Shown piece after piece: positions 1 to 8,529 of a stretch of 64,000 nt of DNA. A program made the position numbers and the translations under genes. How positions within the stretch are numbered: the stretch's first letter is position 1; every line of letters starts with the position of its first letter. The DNA lies in the NCBI RefSeq assembly GCF_900105995.1, contig NZ_LT629785.1, forward strand, positions 3,224,001-3,288,000. The letters are read 5' to 3'. The notes beneath the pieces were generated by a model, which did no database searches, was not told the DNA's origin, and saw only the letters and a program-made list of their open reading frames with translations. This DNA comes from Pseudomonas pohangensis (lineage in GTDB: Bacteria > Pseudomonadota > Gammaproteobacteria > Pseudomonadales > Pseudomonadaceae).

Positions 1-223
1 GAGCGAGGTGTTCCATTTCCTCTGCGAGCAGGGCAGCACCAAAAAACTCTACCATTTGCAGGGTGCCATGCACCTGATGCAGGTAGGTCAGACAGAACCG
101 CATGCGCGTCAAGTCCTGCGGATTTTCGACATACGCTTCCAGCGCCTGACGTGCCTGCTTCAGCGTTTCGGCAATCTCGCCCTTGACCCATTCCAGGGCG
201 ACATAGTCGTGCCAATCACCCAT
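1..223 (-). CDS. chpA: ChpA, chemotaxis histidine kinase of the type IV pilus Chp system (5' end only)
   Basis: Only the first 74 or so codons are inside the window; the gene runs off the left edge. The translation begins MGDWHDYVALEWVKGEI and contains LTYLHQVHGTLQ, the start I know from Pseudomonas ChpA, a very large CheA-like hybrid kinase with several histidine-phosphotransfer-like domains. ChpA phosphorylates PilG and PilH and links surface sensing to twitching and cAMP. I chose the ATG at 223 because GGAG sits just upstream. An in-frame ATG at 238, overlapping the pilK stop (ATGA), is the alternative. It is the last gene of the pilG-to-chpA operon seen here. Confidence 0.9.
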   Translation of the reverse strand, partial: MGDWHDYVALEWVKGEIAETLKQARQALEAYVENPQDLTRMRFCLTYLHQVHGTLQMVEFFGAALLAEEMEHLA

Positions 224-234
224 AACGACTCCGC

Positions 235-1101
235 TCATACATTCTTCCGGATAAACGCCAAAACCTGATCGTCAGCCACCGGCAGCATATCCGGATGTTG
301 CCAATCGACCACTTCACCCACACCAATCACCAGCAATCCGCCTGGTGCCAGGCGCTCAACCAGGCGATTAAGAATTTCACGACGCCGCCAGCGCCGGAAA
401 TAAATCAACAGGTTCTGACAAAAAATTACATCCACACCGGAAAATGGCGCTTTGGCCAGCTCCAGCACATTGAGTCTGGCAAAACACACTCGCGAGGCCA
501 AAGCCGCCCGAACCTTGTAGCGCCCTTCACCCAGCGGATCAAAGTAGCGCTCAAGAAGATCAACTTCGATCTGCTCCAGCCTGCGTGCACCGTACTCAGC
601 ATTCCGCGCCTTGCTCAGGGCTTTCATGCTGATGTCCGTGCCGGTAACCCCGAACAGCTCGGGTTGCTCGCAGTTGCGCAATGCCTCTGCCGCAACTATC
701 GCCAGGGAGTAAGACTCCTCGCCGGTAGAGCAACCAACGCTCCACAGCGCCAGCGGATGCCTGAGGCCTGTCTCGGAAATCCGTCTGCGCAAATAACCAT
801 CAAGAATTTCGAAAGAGGGCCGGTGGCGAAAGAACCGCGTCTCCTGAACCGTCAGGTGATCCAATAAGTTCGACCACTCGATTGCACCTCGCAAACCATC
901 AGTTACCTGCTGGTAATAGCTGCTGTAATCGGCGATGTTCAACTCACGCATCCGCGTACTCAGGCTGGCCTGCAAGAGCGCGCGGCGCTGATCGCTCAGC
1001 ACCAGGCCGGTTCGATTTTCCAGAAGAACCTGCCAGTCACGAAATTCCTGCACGGACATCTCGGCCAATGGCCTCAATGCCCAGGCGCCGTCTGACTGCA
1101 T
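235..1101 (-). CDS. pilK: PilK, CheR-type protein-glutamate methyltransferase
   Basis: SAM-dependent methyltransferase expected to methylate the receptor PilJ. The N-terminal helical part carries TVQETRFFRH (about residues 84-93), equivalent to the CheR segment TxxxTxFFR. The Rossmann core has the SAM loop SVGCSTGEES at about residues 121-130 and a later FCQNLLIYF strand. With the start at 1101 the protein is 288 residues, near the usual PilK size. GAGGGA precedes this ATG. In-frame ATGs at 1125 and 1152 would add 8 or 17 residues, and the one at 1125 also has a GGAGA site, so the start is uncertain. It lies between pilJ and chpA in one operon. Confidence 0.93.
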   Translation of the reverse strand: MQSDGAWALRPLAEMSVQEFRDWQVLLENRTGLVLSDQRRALLQASLSTRMRELNIADYSSYYQQVTDGLRGAIEWSNLLDHLTVQETRFFRHRPSFEILDGYLRRRISETGLRHPLALWSVGCSTGEESYSLAIVAAEALRNCEQPELFGVTGTDISMKALSKARNAEYGARRLEQIEVDLLERYFDPLGEGRYKVRAALASRVCFARLNVLELAKAPFSGVDVIFCQNLLIYFRRWRRREILNRLVERLAPGGLLVIGVGEVVDWQHPDMLPVADDQVLAFIRKNV

Positions 1102-1182
1102 GCCATGTCCCTCGCCACCGCTCATGGTCTGGCTTCTCCAACAGGCATCCAAAGCGGACCTCTGTTAAGTAGTTTCTCGAGC

Positions 1183-3225
1183 CTAACCAGCTGATTCCGG
1201 CAAGGTAAAACCGGATACAGAACCACGCATCTCGCTGGCCATTTTCGCCAGATTTCCGATGCTCTTGGCTGTCACTGTGGTACCGGCGGACGTCTGCGAA
1301 GTAATTTCCTGAATCACGTTCATCGTGTTGGAAATATGGCCCGCCGAAGATGCCTGTTGCCGCGCAGCGTTGGAGATGTTCTGGATCAATGCCGCCAGGG
1401 TCTTGGATACCTTCTCGATCTCTTCCAGCGCCACACCGGCATCCTGTGCCAGGCGGGCTCCGCGCACCACCTCGGAAGTCGTTTGCTCCATCGAGATAAC
1501 TGCTTCGTTGGTATCGGTCTGAATGGTTTTAACCAGCGCCTCGATCTGCTTGGTTGCCGCCGACGAACGTTCCGCAAGACGCTGTACTTCGTCCGCTACC
1601 ACGGCGAAGCCTCGACCTGCATCACCGGCCATGGATGCCTGGATCGCCGCGTTCAGTGCAAGGATGTTGGTCTGGTCAGCAATGTCGTTAATCAGACTAA
1701 CGATGTCACCGATCTCCTGGGACGACTCACCGAGTCGCTTGATCCGCTTCGAAGTATCCTGGATCTGTTCGCGGATGTTATCCATGCCGGTGATGGTGTT
1801 ATGCACCACCTCGTTACCCTTGTTGGCAATGGCTACCGAGCGCTCCGCTACCGCGGTGGACTCCGAGGCGTTTGCCGATACCTGGTCAATCGAAACCGCC
1901 ATTTCATTGATAGCCGCAGAAGCTCCGGCAATTTCCTGCGCCTGGTGCTCGGATGCCTCAGCCAGATGCATCGCCGTAGACTGGGTTTCCTGCGCCGCCG
2001 CCGATACTTGCACGGCCGTCAGGTTGATGGTTTCAACCAGATCACGCAGCTGGTCAATGGAGTAGTTGATCGAGTCCGCAATAGCACCCGTGAAGTCCTC
2101 GGTTACTGTCGCGTTAACTGTCAGGTCACCATCTGCCAGGTCAGCAATTTCATCCAGCAGACGCAAGATTGCAGCCTGGTTCCGGTCATTCTTCTCTGCC
2201 GTATCCGCCAGACGCAGATTGGTGGATCGAATCATTACAAAGCCGATGAGAATGATCGAACCCAGGGCGAGAGCGGCCAGCACATAACCAAGCAGGGTGT
2301 TCAGGTAGCGGCTGTCGGCAAGGTTTTCAAACTGCGTACCAAGGGCCGAGGTCTTGTCCAGCATGCTCTGGGACACGGTGAAAATTGTGCCCGCAGATTC
2401 CCGAACCTGAAACAACTCCGGGGAAGCTTCAAGAATCTGGTCAACCGAACCCGAAACGAACTGGAACAGTTCGGCAATTTCCGCCAGCCGGTCTTGCGCT
2501 TCAGTATCCTCTACCCGCGGAATATCCATGGCAGGGTTGCCGTACTGCATGGCATCGAGGATACGACCAAACAAGCTCGCATCCCGACCAAACATGTCAG
2601 AAGCCTGAACGGAGTTGTCATCACCTGCCAGCACCTGGTTAACCGAACCAAGAATACGCTCCGCCAGCAGTGCCTGACGCTGAGCTACTGACACCTGGTT
2701 GGCCGGGGCATCGCCATCCAGAAGAATCGCGTTGACTTCTTCATAGTCGATCTGCAATTGCGGAATAGTTTCTTCAAGCGAAGTTGCCAGTTCATGCAAC
2801 GAAGTTACCGCCTGTTCGGCAGCCAGAATCGCATCCGCGTTCTTCAGCATCACGTCCCAGTCTGCCTGTACCGCAGCAATCTGCTCTTTCACTGCCTCGG
2901 GAGCTGGCGGCAAGCCTGTGGCGGGGTTGCCATCAACCAAGACTTTCCAGTCCCCTGCAAAGTAATCACGCGCTTCCTTGAGGACCTTGAAGGCATCCGC
3001 CTTACCGGCAGCCGATTCCGTTGCGGCCTTGGATATCTGCTGGGAGGTTACCCGGAGGTCGCCAGCAATCGACAGGTAAACCTTGTCGTAATCCGCCTGC
3101 TTGCCGAGATAAAAGAAGTTGGCAAACAGCAAAACGATCGACACGATCAAGATCACGAACAGTCCAGTGATCAACGTGTTGCTGCGCAAACCCGCTATAA
3201 GATTGCCTGCATCAAGTTTTTTCAT
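1183..3225 (-). CDS. pilJ: PilJ, methyl-accepting chemoreceptor of the type IV pilus system
   Basis: A 680-residue inner-membrane receptor, matching the family length. The first membrane helix lies at about residues 17-38 and the second at about 310-332, enclosing a long helical periplasmic region. A HAMP-like linker and an alanine-rich coiled coil follow, then the cytoplasmic signalling hairpin. The tip region contains DQTNILALNAAIQASMAG followed by DAGRGFAVVADEVQRLAERS, the PilJ form of the tip that binds PilI (CheW) and ChpA. PilJ is known to sense pilus retraction or pilin and to act at the cell poles. Start: ATG at 3225, immediately before a lysine-rich cytoplasmic leader. Confidence 0.97.
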   Translation of the reverse strand: MKKLDAGNLIAGLRSNTLITGLFVILIVSIVLLFANFFYLGKQADYDKVYLSIAGDLRVTSQQISKAATESAAGKADAFKVLKEARDYFAGDWKVLVDGNPATGLPPAPEAVKEQIAAVQADWDVMLKNADAILAAEQAVTSLHELATSLEETIPQLQIDYEEVNAILLDGDAPANQVSVAQRQALLAERILGSVNQVLAGDDNSVQASDMFGRDASLFGRILDAMQYGNPAMDIPRVEDTEAQDRLAEIAELFQFVSGSVDQILEASPELFQVRESAGTIFTVSQSMLDKTSALGTQFENLADSRYLNTLLGYVLAALALGSIILIGFVMIRSTNLRLADTAEKNDRNQAAILRLLDEIADLADGDLTVNATVTEDFTGAIADSINYSIDQLRDLVETINLTAVQVSAAAQETQSTAMHLAEASEHQAQEIAGASAAINEMAVSIDQVSANASESTAVAERSVAIANKGNEVVHNTITGMDNIREQIQDTSKRIKRLGESSQEIGDIVSLINDIADQTNILALNAAIQASMAGDAGRGFAVVADEVQRLAERSSAATKQIEALVKTIQTDTNEAVISMEQTTSEVVRGARLAQDAGVALEEIEKVSKTLAALIQNISNAARQQASSAGHISNTMNVIQEITSQTSAGTTVTAKSIGNLAKMASEMRGSVSGFTLPESAG

Positions 3226-3308
3226 TATCTGGCCCCCACCCGGACCTCACGCTTTACGTTTTTCATGCAATGCCAAAGGGCCGACAAGGTCGACCCAACC
3301 GAGAAACC

Positions 3309-3845
3309 CTAAACTGTCACTTCGATGAAGTCTTGATGCTGCACCAGCGCATGCGGGCTGAACACTAGCCAGGGCTGCTCACGCTGGAAAACACCATGAA
3401 TAAAAGGTTGGATCTTGGCCTCCAGGGGAGGCAACTGCTCCGAAAAGGTTTCAACCGGGAAGTGTTGCATCCCGAAAACCTCATCCACAGTCAGCCCGGC
3501 AAAAATCTCTTGATGGTCCACCAGCAATAGCCGGCGCTGCTTGCGTATAGCAGTAAGGTCTTGACCGAAAAAGCCGCATAGATCCATAACCGGCAACAGA
3601 CGTCCACGAACGTTCGCAACCCCCTTGACCCAGGACTTTACGCCCGGAAGCAAAGTGAATCGTGGTTCGTGAAGAACTTCGCTGACTTCACCCATGGGGG
3701 CTACGAAGTGGCGATCGCCCATGCGAAAGCCGATGCCACTCCAGGTTTGCAGCACTTCCTGCTGCGATGGCAGGCCAGCGGCATAAACTCGACAGCGCTG
3801 ATCAATTCCGGCCAGAAGCTGGAAAGGTGTCTGCAGGTCCGACAT
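3309..3845 (-). CDS. pilI: PilI, CheW-like coupling protein
   Basis: A 178-residue CheW-domain protein that couples PilJ to the kinase ChpA. The CheW fold is recognisable in the segments FRMGDRHFVAPMGEVSEVL, VKGVANVRGRLLPVMDL and LLVDHQEIFAGLTVDEVFG. No extra domain is present. It lies between pilJ and pilH in the chp operon, with 83 bp to pilJ and 50 bp to pilH. An AAAGG-type ribosome site precedes the ATG at 3845. Identity rests on the family plus exact operon position. Confidence 0.95.
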   Translation of the reverse strand: MSDLQTPFQLLAGIDQRCRVYAAGLPSQQEVLQTWSGIGFRMGDRHFVAPMGEVSEVLHEPRFTLLPGVKSWVKGVANVRGRLLPVMDLCGFFGQDLTAIRKQRRLLLVDHQEIFAGLTVDEVFGMQHFPVETFSEQLPPLEAKIQPFIHGVFQREQPWLVFSPHALVQHQDFIEVTV

Positions 3846-3895
3846 GCGGCCTTTGCCTCTTTATTGTAGTTTTAGTCGCAAAGCTGACGGGTTTG

Positions 3896-4261
3896 TTAAC
3901 CAGCCAGTACAGCCTTGAGGGTCTTCATCAGAGTAGCTTCATCAATTGGCTTGGTCAGGTAGTCCCGCGCACCCTGCCGCTTACCCCAGACCCGATCAGT
4001 TTCCTGATCCTTGGTGGTAACAATGACAACCGGAATGTGGCTGGTTTCCGCATCCTTGCTCAACTGGCGCGTAGCCTGAAAGCCGTTGAGACCCGGCATG
4101 ACGATATCCATCAACACAACATCGGGCTTTTCCTGACGTGCAAGTGCCACGCCGTCAGCCCCGTTTTCAGCCTTGAGCACCTGATGGCCATTCTTCTCCA
4201 GCATGGCAGTCAGTTTGTACATCTCGGTAGGCGAGTCATCAACAATTAGAATACGAGCCAT
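3896..4261 (-). CDS. pilH: PilH, CheY-like response regulator
   Basis: Single-domain receiver of 121 residues, the normal PilH length. The acidic pair is in ILIVDDS (residues 4-10), the phosphoacceptor is Asp52 in VVLMDIVMPG, and the conserved lysine is in YLTKP near the end. PilH opposes PilG and is linked to pilus retraction through PilT. I set the start at 4261 (MARILIV) because GGGGAG lies 5 bases upstream. A slightly longer open frame exists but has no better ribosome site. Second gene of the operon after pilG. Confidence 0.96.
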   Translation of the reverse strand: MARILIVDDSPTEMYKLTAMLEKNGHQVLKAENGADGVALARQEKPDVVLMDIVMPGLNGFQATRQLSKDAETSHIPVVIVTTKDQETDRVWGKRQGARDYLTKPIDEATLMKTLKAVLAG

Positions 4262-4303
4262 GGAACTCCCCATAAATTGGCTTTTCTGGCATCAAGCCAG
4301 GGT

Positions 4304-4711
4304 TCAGGATGCCTGCTCTGCCGGTACGAAATCGGGAACATGCGCCTTGATTGCGCCGAGCAATTCTTCCTTGCTAAACGGCTTGGTCAGATATTGATCA
4401 GAGCCGACGATGCGGCCCTTTGCTTTGTCGAACAGACCATCCTTGGAGGACAACATGATTACCGGGGTCGACTTGAAAGCACTGTTGTTTTTGATCAACG
4501 CACAGGTTTGATAGCCATCAAGACGCGGCATCATGATATCGACAAAGATAATTCGTGGTCGGGAGTCGGCAATCTTTGCCAAAGCATCGAAGCCGTCCAC
4601 CGCCGTAATCACATCACAGCCCACTTTTTTCAACAGGGTTTCCGCGGTGCGACGAATCGTTTTCGAATCGTCGATCACCATGACCTTCAACCCTTCGGAA
4701 TGCTGTTCCAT
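4304..4711 (-). CDS. pilG: PilG, CheY-like response regulator
   Basis: Receiver-domain protein of 135 residues and first gene of the chp operon. Asp14 and Asp15 lie in VMVIDDSKTIRR, the phosphoacceptor is Asp58 in IIFVDIMMPRLDGYQ, and the conserved Lys lies in QYLTKPFSKEE. PilG promotes pilus extension through PilB and stimulates CyaB-dependent cAMP synthesis. The start at 4711 (MEQHSEGLKV) gives the family's exact length; a 10-codon upstream extension to 4741 is open but not expected. The divergent gene gshB begins 226 bp away, so both promoters must lie in 4712-4936. Confidence 0.96.
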   Translation of the reverse strand: MEQHSEGLKVMVIDDSKTIRRTAETLLKKVGCDVITAVDGFDALAKIADSRPRIIFVDIMMPRLDGYQTCALIKNNSAFKSTPVIMLSSKDGLFDKAKGRIVGSDQYLTKPFSKEELLGAIKAHVPDFVPAEQAS

Positions 4712-4936
4712 GTTTGCCCTTCCATCGACCCGGTGATTCATTATTTTATTTTTGCATCAGTGCGCCGAGACTCGCTACCGACTGGGCAAACCCATCGAGC
4801 GATCTTTTTAACACAGTCTCCAACGGCAATCTACCAGACTGAAACAGTACCCGCCTTGACCAAAAACCCTCGGCACGCCAACCTCAGCAACCTTTATTAA
4901 CGCCAAACAACCAACATCCAGCCGGGAGATCTCTTC

Positions 4937-5890
4937 ATGAACATCCGTTTGGGCATCGTAATGGATCCCATCGCCGACATTTCCTTCAAGAAGGATAGTT
5001 CCCTTGCAATGCTGCTGGCCGCCAAAACCCTTGGCTGGTCCCTGTTTTACATGGAACAGCGGGATCTTTACCAGAAGGCTGGCGAGGCCCGTGCCAGAAT
5101 GCGCCCGCTTCAGGTTTTCGACAATCCGCAGCACTGGTTCGAGCTGGACAGCGAACTGGATCAGCCCCTTTCAAGCCTGAACGTGATCCTGATGCGCAAG
5201 GATCCCCCTTTCGACAACGAGTTCGTTTACAGCACTTACCTGCTCGAGCAGGCCGAACGTGACGGCGTCCTGATCGTCAACCGGCCACAAAGCCTGCGCG
5301 ACTGCAACGAGAAGCTCTTTGCCACGTTATTCCCGCAGTGCACCCCACCTACGCTGGTAAGCCGGCGTGCAGACATCTTGCGCGAGTTCGCCGAGGAACA
5401 GCGTGACGTTATTCTCAAACCGCTGGACGGAATGGGCGGAACTTCGATCTTCCGGCACCGCCAGGGAGATCCAAACCTCTCGGTAATCCTTGAAACGCTT
5501 ACCGCCAATGGCTCTCAACAAATAATGGCCCAGCGTTACCTGCCCGCCATCAAGGACGGTGACAAACGCATACTGATGATCGACGGCGAACCGGTACCCT
5601 ATTGCCTGGCGCGCATTCCGGCACAAGGCGAGACCCGCGGTAACCTTGCTGCCGGCGGACGCGGCGAGGCGCGACCGCTGAGCGCTCGCGACCTCGAAAT
5701 TGCCAGTCTGGTCGGTCCCGAACTGCGCGCACGCGGGCTGTTATTTGTCGGACTCGACGTGATCGGGGACTTCCTTACCGAAATCAATGTCACCAGTCCG
5801 ACCTGTATCCGCGAGATAGATAACGCCTTTGATACGCAGATTGGCGAAAAACTGATGCAGGTGATCACTGCCAGGCTGGCCAGCCGCTGA
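4937..5890 (+). CDS. gshB: Glutathione synthetase
   Basis: ATP-grasp ligase joining gamma-glutamylcysteine and glycine, the second step of glutathione synthesis; cytoplasmic. At 317 residues it matches bacterial GshB. The N-terminal GSH-synthetase domain begins MNIRLGIVMDPI. ATP-grasp elements are VILKPLDGMGGTSIF and the glycine-rich loop NLAAGGRGEARPL, and the metal/substrate end reads FLTEINVTSPT. It is divergent from pilG. The neighbours pilG upstream and tonB3-yqgE-ruvX downstream reproduce the pseudomonad order. No terminator is visible in the 118 bp before tonB3. Confidence 0.98.
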   Translation: MNIRLGIVMDPIADISFKKDSSLAMLLAAKTLGWSLFYMEQRDLYQKAGEARARMRPLQVFDNPQHWFELDSELDQPLSSLNVILMRKDPPFDNEFVYSTYLLEQAERDGVLIVNRPQSLRDCNEKLFATLFPQCTPPTLVSRRADILREFAEEQRDVILKPLDGMGGTSIFRHRQGDPNLSVILETLTANGSQQIMAQRYLPAIKDGDKRILMIDGEPVPYCLARIPAQGETRGNLAAGGRGEARPLSARDLEIASLVGPELRARGLLFVGLDVIGDFLTEINVTSPTCIREIDNAFDTQIGEKLMQVITARLASR

Positions 5891-6008
5891 GGTCCGGGCG
5901 ATCTTGCATCAGGCTGCATGACGGCGCATGGCAAAGACAACGACTGGTTCGTGGACATTTCCGTGACTGCTCGGCAGACTGCCGACAGTCCAGTGAAAGC
6001 TACTAGCC

Positions 6009-6902
6009 ATGCCGCCTGATTCAATCCCGCCAGAATTAATCACCACAGGCATCCGCCCCGCGGACCGCCTTGGTTTTACGCTGTTTCTGGCAGCGCTGAT
6101 TCATCTGGTCCTTCTCCTCGGCGTGGGCTTCACTTTTAGCAAGCCCGAGCTAATCAGCCGCAGCCTGGAAATCACGCTGGCCAGCTTCAAGAGTGACAAG
6201 CCCCCGGAGAAAGCCGACTACCTTGCCCAGGAAAACCAGCAAGGCAGCGGCACCCTGGAGCACAAAGCCGCACCCAAAACCACCGAACAGGCAATGTTTC
6301 AGGATCAGGAAGTGCGCCGGGTCACACCGCCTAGCGCACCACCGCCAGCCAGTCAGGAGCCCGTGAAGAAAACCACCGTTGCTACCCGCGCGCCGCGACC
6401 GGAGAAAACACCGGACAAAAAGAAACAACAACCGCAACCCAAGCCCGCGCAACAGGTCACCGGCTTCGATAGCGCCCAGCTCTCGACAGCCATCGCCAGC
6501 CTGGAAGCCGAGCTCAGTCAGGACGTCCAGCGCTACGCCAAGCGCCCCAAGATCCAGCGCCTGAATGCGGCATCGACCCGGCGCGACAAGGGCGCCTGGT
6601 ACAAGGATGAGTGGCGCAAGAAGGTTGAGCGCATCGGCAACCTCAACTATCCGGCCGAAGCACGACACAAGCGTATCTATGGCAGTTTGCGCCTGCTGGT
6701 CTCAATCAACCGGGACGGTACGCTCTACGAGGTGCTGGTACTGGAGTCATCGGGACAACCGATTCTCGACCAGGCAGCATTGCGCATTGTCCGGCTGGCA
6801 GCGCCCTATACACCGTTTTCCGGCGACCTGAACGAATTTGACCGCCTGGAAATCATCCGCACCTGGCGCTTCGATCGTGGCGATCGACTCACCAGCCAAT
6901 AG
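6009..6902 (+). CDS. tonB3: TonB3-type energy transducer
   Basis: TonB family protein of 297 residues. A single signal-anchor helix lies at about residues 24-42 (LFLAALIHLVLLLGVGFTF). The periplasmic spacer is rich in Pro and Lys (PPSAPPPAS, KKKQQPQPKP). The C-terminal TonB fold contains YPAEARHKRIYGSLRLLVSI and ends EIIRTWRF. TonB couples proton motive force through ExbBD to outer-membrane proteins. No exbBD genes are near. In P. aeruginosa the gene in this place (tonB3) is required for normal twitching and pilus assembly, which fits its position close to the pil-chp operon; the same role here is inferred. ATG at 6009. Confidence 0.9.
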   Translation: MPPDSIPPELITTGIRPADRLGFTLFLAALIHLVLLLGVGFTFSKPELISRSLEITLASFKSDKPPEKADYLAQENQQGSGTLEHKAAPKTTEQAMFQDQEVRRVTPPSAPPPASQEPVKKTTVATRAPRPEKTPDKKKQQPQPKPAQQVTGFDSAQLSTAIASLEAELSQDVQRYAKRPKIQRLNAASTRRDKGAWYKDEWRKKVERIGNLNYPAEARHKRIYGSLRLLVSINRDGTLYEVLVLESSGQPILDQAALRIVRLAAPYTPFSGDLNEFDRLEIIRTWRFDRGDRLTSQ

Positions 6903-6991
6903 CCGCTCGCCCAGCCCCGACAAGACCAGCGCAAACCGCTGCTTGCCAGCCGACCCTTGCGGCCCGGCGCGCAACCTCCGAAACTAGGCCC

Positions 6992-7561
6992 ATGAAGACA
7001 CTTGAGCCAAGCTACCTGAAACATCACTTGCTGATCGCCATGCCACACATGGACGATCCGAATTTTGCGCAGTCGCTGATTTACCTGATTGACCACAACG
7101 AGCAAGGGGCCATGGGCCTGGTGATCAATCAACCCAGCGGGCTGAGCCTGGCCGACATCCTCGAGCAACTGCGCCCGGAGGTTACGCCGGCCGAGCACTG
7201 TCACCACCTGCCCATCATGGCCGGCGGCCCGGTGCAGACCGATCGGGGCTTTGTCCTGCATCCTGCCGGGCATGACTTCCAGGCCACCCTGGATCTGGGC
7301 GAACTGGGTCTGTCCACCTCCCAGGACGCGCTCTTCGCGATTGCCGACAACAACGGACCGGACAAATACCTGATTACCCTCGGCTATGCCGGCTGGGGTG
7401 CTGGCCAGCTGGAGAACGAGCTGGCCGAAAACGCCTGGCTCAGCTGCCCCGTCGATCCCGCCATATTGTTCGACATGCCCCATGAGCAGCGCCTGCAGGC
7501 AGCCGCCAGACGCCTGGGCGTCAATCTCGGCCTGCTCACCAGCCAGGCGGGGCATGCATGA
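6992..7561 (+). CDS. yqgE: YqgE/AlgH family protein
   Basis: A 189-residue protein of the UPF0301 (YqgE/AlgH) family. Recognisable pieces are HLLIAMPHMDDPNFAQSLIY near the start, LVINQPSG, PIMAGGPVQTDRGFVLH, and the YAGWGAGQLENELAENAWL segment. The biochemical function is not established; in Pseudomonas the family was named AlgH for an effect on alginate production. The stop codon overlaps the ruvX start (ATGA, 4 bp), so the two are translationally coupled, an arrangement found widely in proteobacteria. Confidence 0.95.
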   Translation: MKTLEPSYLKHHLLIAMPHMDDPNFAQSLIYLIDHNEQGAMGLVINQPSGLSLADILEQLRPEVTPAEHCHHLPIMAGGPVQTDRGFVLHPAGHDFQATLDLGELGLSTSQDALFAIADNNGPDKYLITLGYAGWGAGQLENELAENAWLSCPVDPAILFDMPHEQRLQAAARRLGVNLGLLTSQAGHA

Positions 7562-8013
7562 GCGAGCGACCTGCAGCCAGACCTTTGCGCCTGCTGCTGG
7601 GCTTCGACTATGGCAGCAAGCAGATCGGCGTCGCCGTAGGCCAGGCGGTCACCGGTCAGGCTCGCGAACTGTGCGTGCTCAAGGCGCAGAATGGCGTACC
7701 CGACTGGCAAAAGGTAGCGGCGCTGCTGCGCGAGTGGCAGCCGGATGCACTGATAGTGGGCCTGCCTTTGAATATGGATGGCAGCCCGAGCGACATGAGC
7801 GCGCGCGCTGAAAAGTTTTCCCGTCAGCTGCACGGCCGCTTTAATCTGCCGGTGCATACCCATGACGAGCGGCTGACCACTTATGCTGCCAAGGGCGAAC
7901 GCATGGCCCAGGGGCAGCACTCCGGCAACTATCGCGAGAATCCGGTAGACGCACTGGCCGCTGCCATGCTGCTCGAAGGCTGGCTAAGCGCACACAACGA
8001 GGACACCCCATGA
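7558..8013 (+). CDS. ruvX: RuvX/YqgF, putative Holliday junction resolvase and pre-16S rRNA nuclease
   Basis: A 151-residue RNase H-like nuclease. The first catalytic strand reads LLGFDYGSKQIGVAVGQ, with the acidic residue in FDYG. The middle motif is ALIVGLPLNMDGSPSDMS, and the HDERLTT segment is at the third active-site position. YqgF is known to process the 5' end of 16S rRNA and is proposed to resolve Holliday junctions. It overlaps yqgE by 4 bp upstream and pyrR by 4 bp downstream, so the yqgE-ruvX-pyrR-pyrB-pyrX series looks like one operon. Confidence 0.95.
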   Translation: MSERPAARPLRLLLGFDYGSKQIGVAVGQAVTGQARELCVLKAQNGVPDWQKVAALLREWQPDALIVGLPLNMDGSPSDMSARAEKFSRQLHGRFNLPVHTHDERLTTYAAKGERMAQGQHSGNYRENPVDALAAAMLLEGWLSAHNEDTP

Positions 8014-8519
8014 CACTACCTTCCCCGGCCGAACTGCTGCCGAAAATGGCCGGCGACCTGCAGCACTACCTGCAGGCCCGCGGAATCCACAACCCGTACT
8101 TCATCGGCATCCATAGCGGCGGCGTGTGGGTCGCCCAGGCCCTGCTCGAGCAACTCGGTCGCGACGATGCGCTGGGTACGCTGGACGTATCTTTCTATCG
8201 CGACGACTTCAGCCAGAACGGCCTGCACCCGCTGGTGCGGCCTTCAGCCCTGCCCTTCAGCGTGGATGAACAGCATCTGGTGCTGATCGATGACGTGCTG
8301 ATGAGCGGCCGCACCATTCGCGCCGCCCTGAATGAGCTGTTCGATTACGGCCGGCCGGCGAGCGTCACCCTGGTGTGCATGCTTGACCTGAATGCCCATG
8401 AACTGCCGATACGCCCTGATATAGTAGGCGCCACCCTGTCGCTGCCCGAGGGCGAACGGATAAAATTGCTCGGCCCGACACCGCTGAGCTTCGAGCTCAA
8501 GTCCCTCGCTTCCCACTGA
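8010..8519 (+). CDS. pyrR: PyrR, bifunctional pyrimidine regulator / uracil phosphoribosyltransferase
   Basis: A type I phosphoribosyltransferase of 169 residues. The PRPP loop is LVLIDDVLMSGRTIRAAL and the flexible N-terminal part contains IGIHSGGVWVA. In Gram-positive bacteria PyrR binds leader RNA. In pseudomonads it is reported to act in pyr control together with pyrBC', and it may retain UPRT activity. No obvious attenuator hairpin precedes it here, since it overlaps ruvX by 4 bp, so any pyr leader would have to lie elsewhere. pyrB follows after 10 bp. Confidence 0.93.
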   Translation: MTLPSPAELLPKMAGDLQHYLQARGIHNPYFIGIHSGGVWVAQALLEQLGRDDALGTLDVSFYRDDFSQNGLHPLVRPSALPFSVDEQHLVLIDDVLMSGRTIRAALNELFDYGRPASVTLVCMLDLNAHELPIRPDIVGATLSLPEGERIKLLGPTPLSFELKSLASH

Positions 8520-8529
8520 GATAACCGCG

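Noticed and set aside
4712..4936. A promoter pair in the pilG/gshB divergent region
   Set aside because: A TAAAAT on the minus strand is present, but without a credible -35. Two promoters must exist here, yet I could not place them with support.
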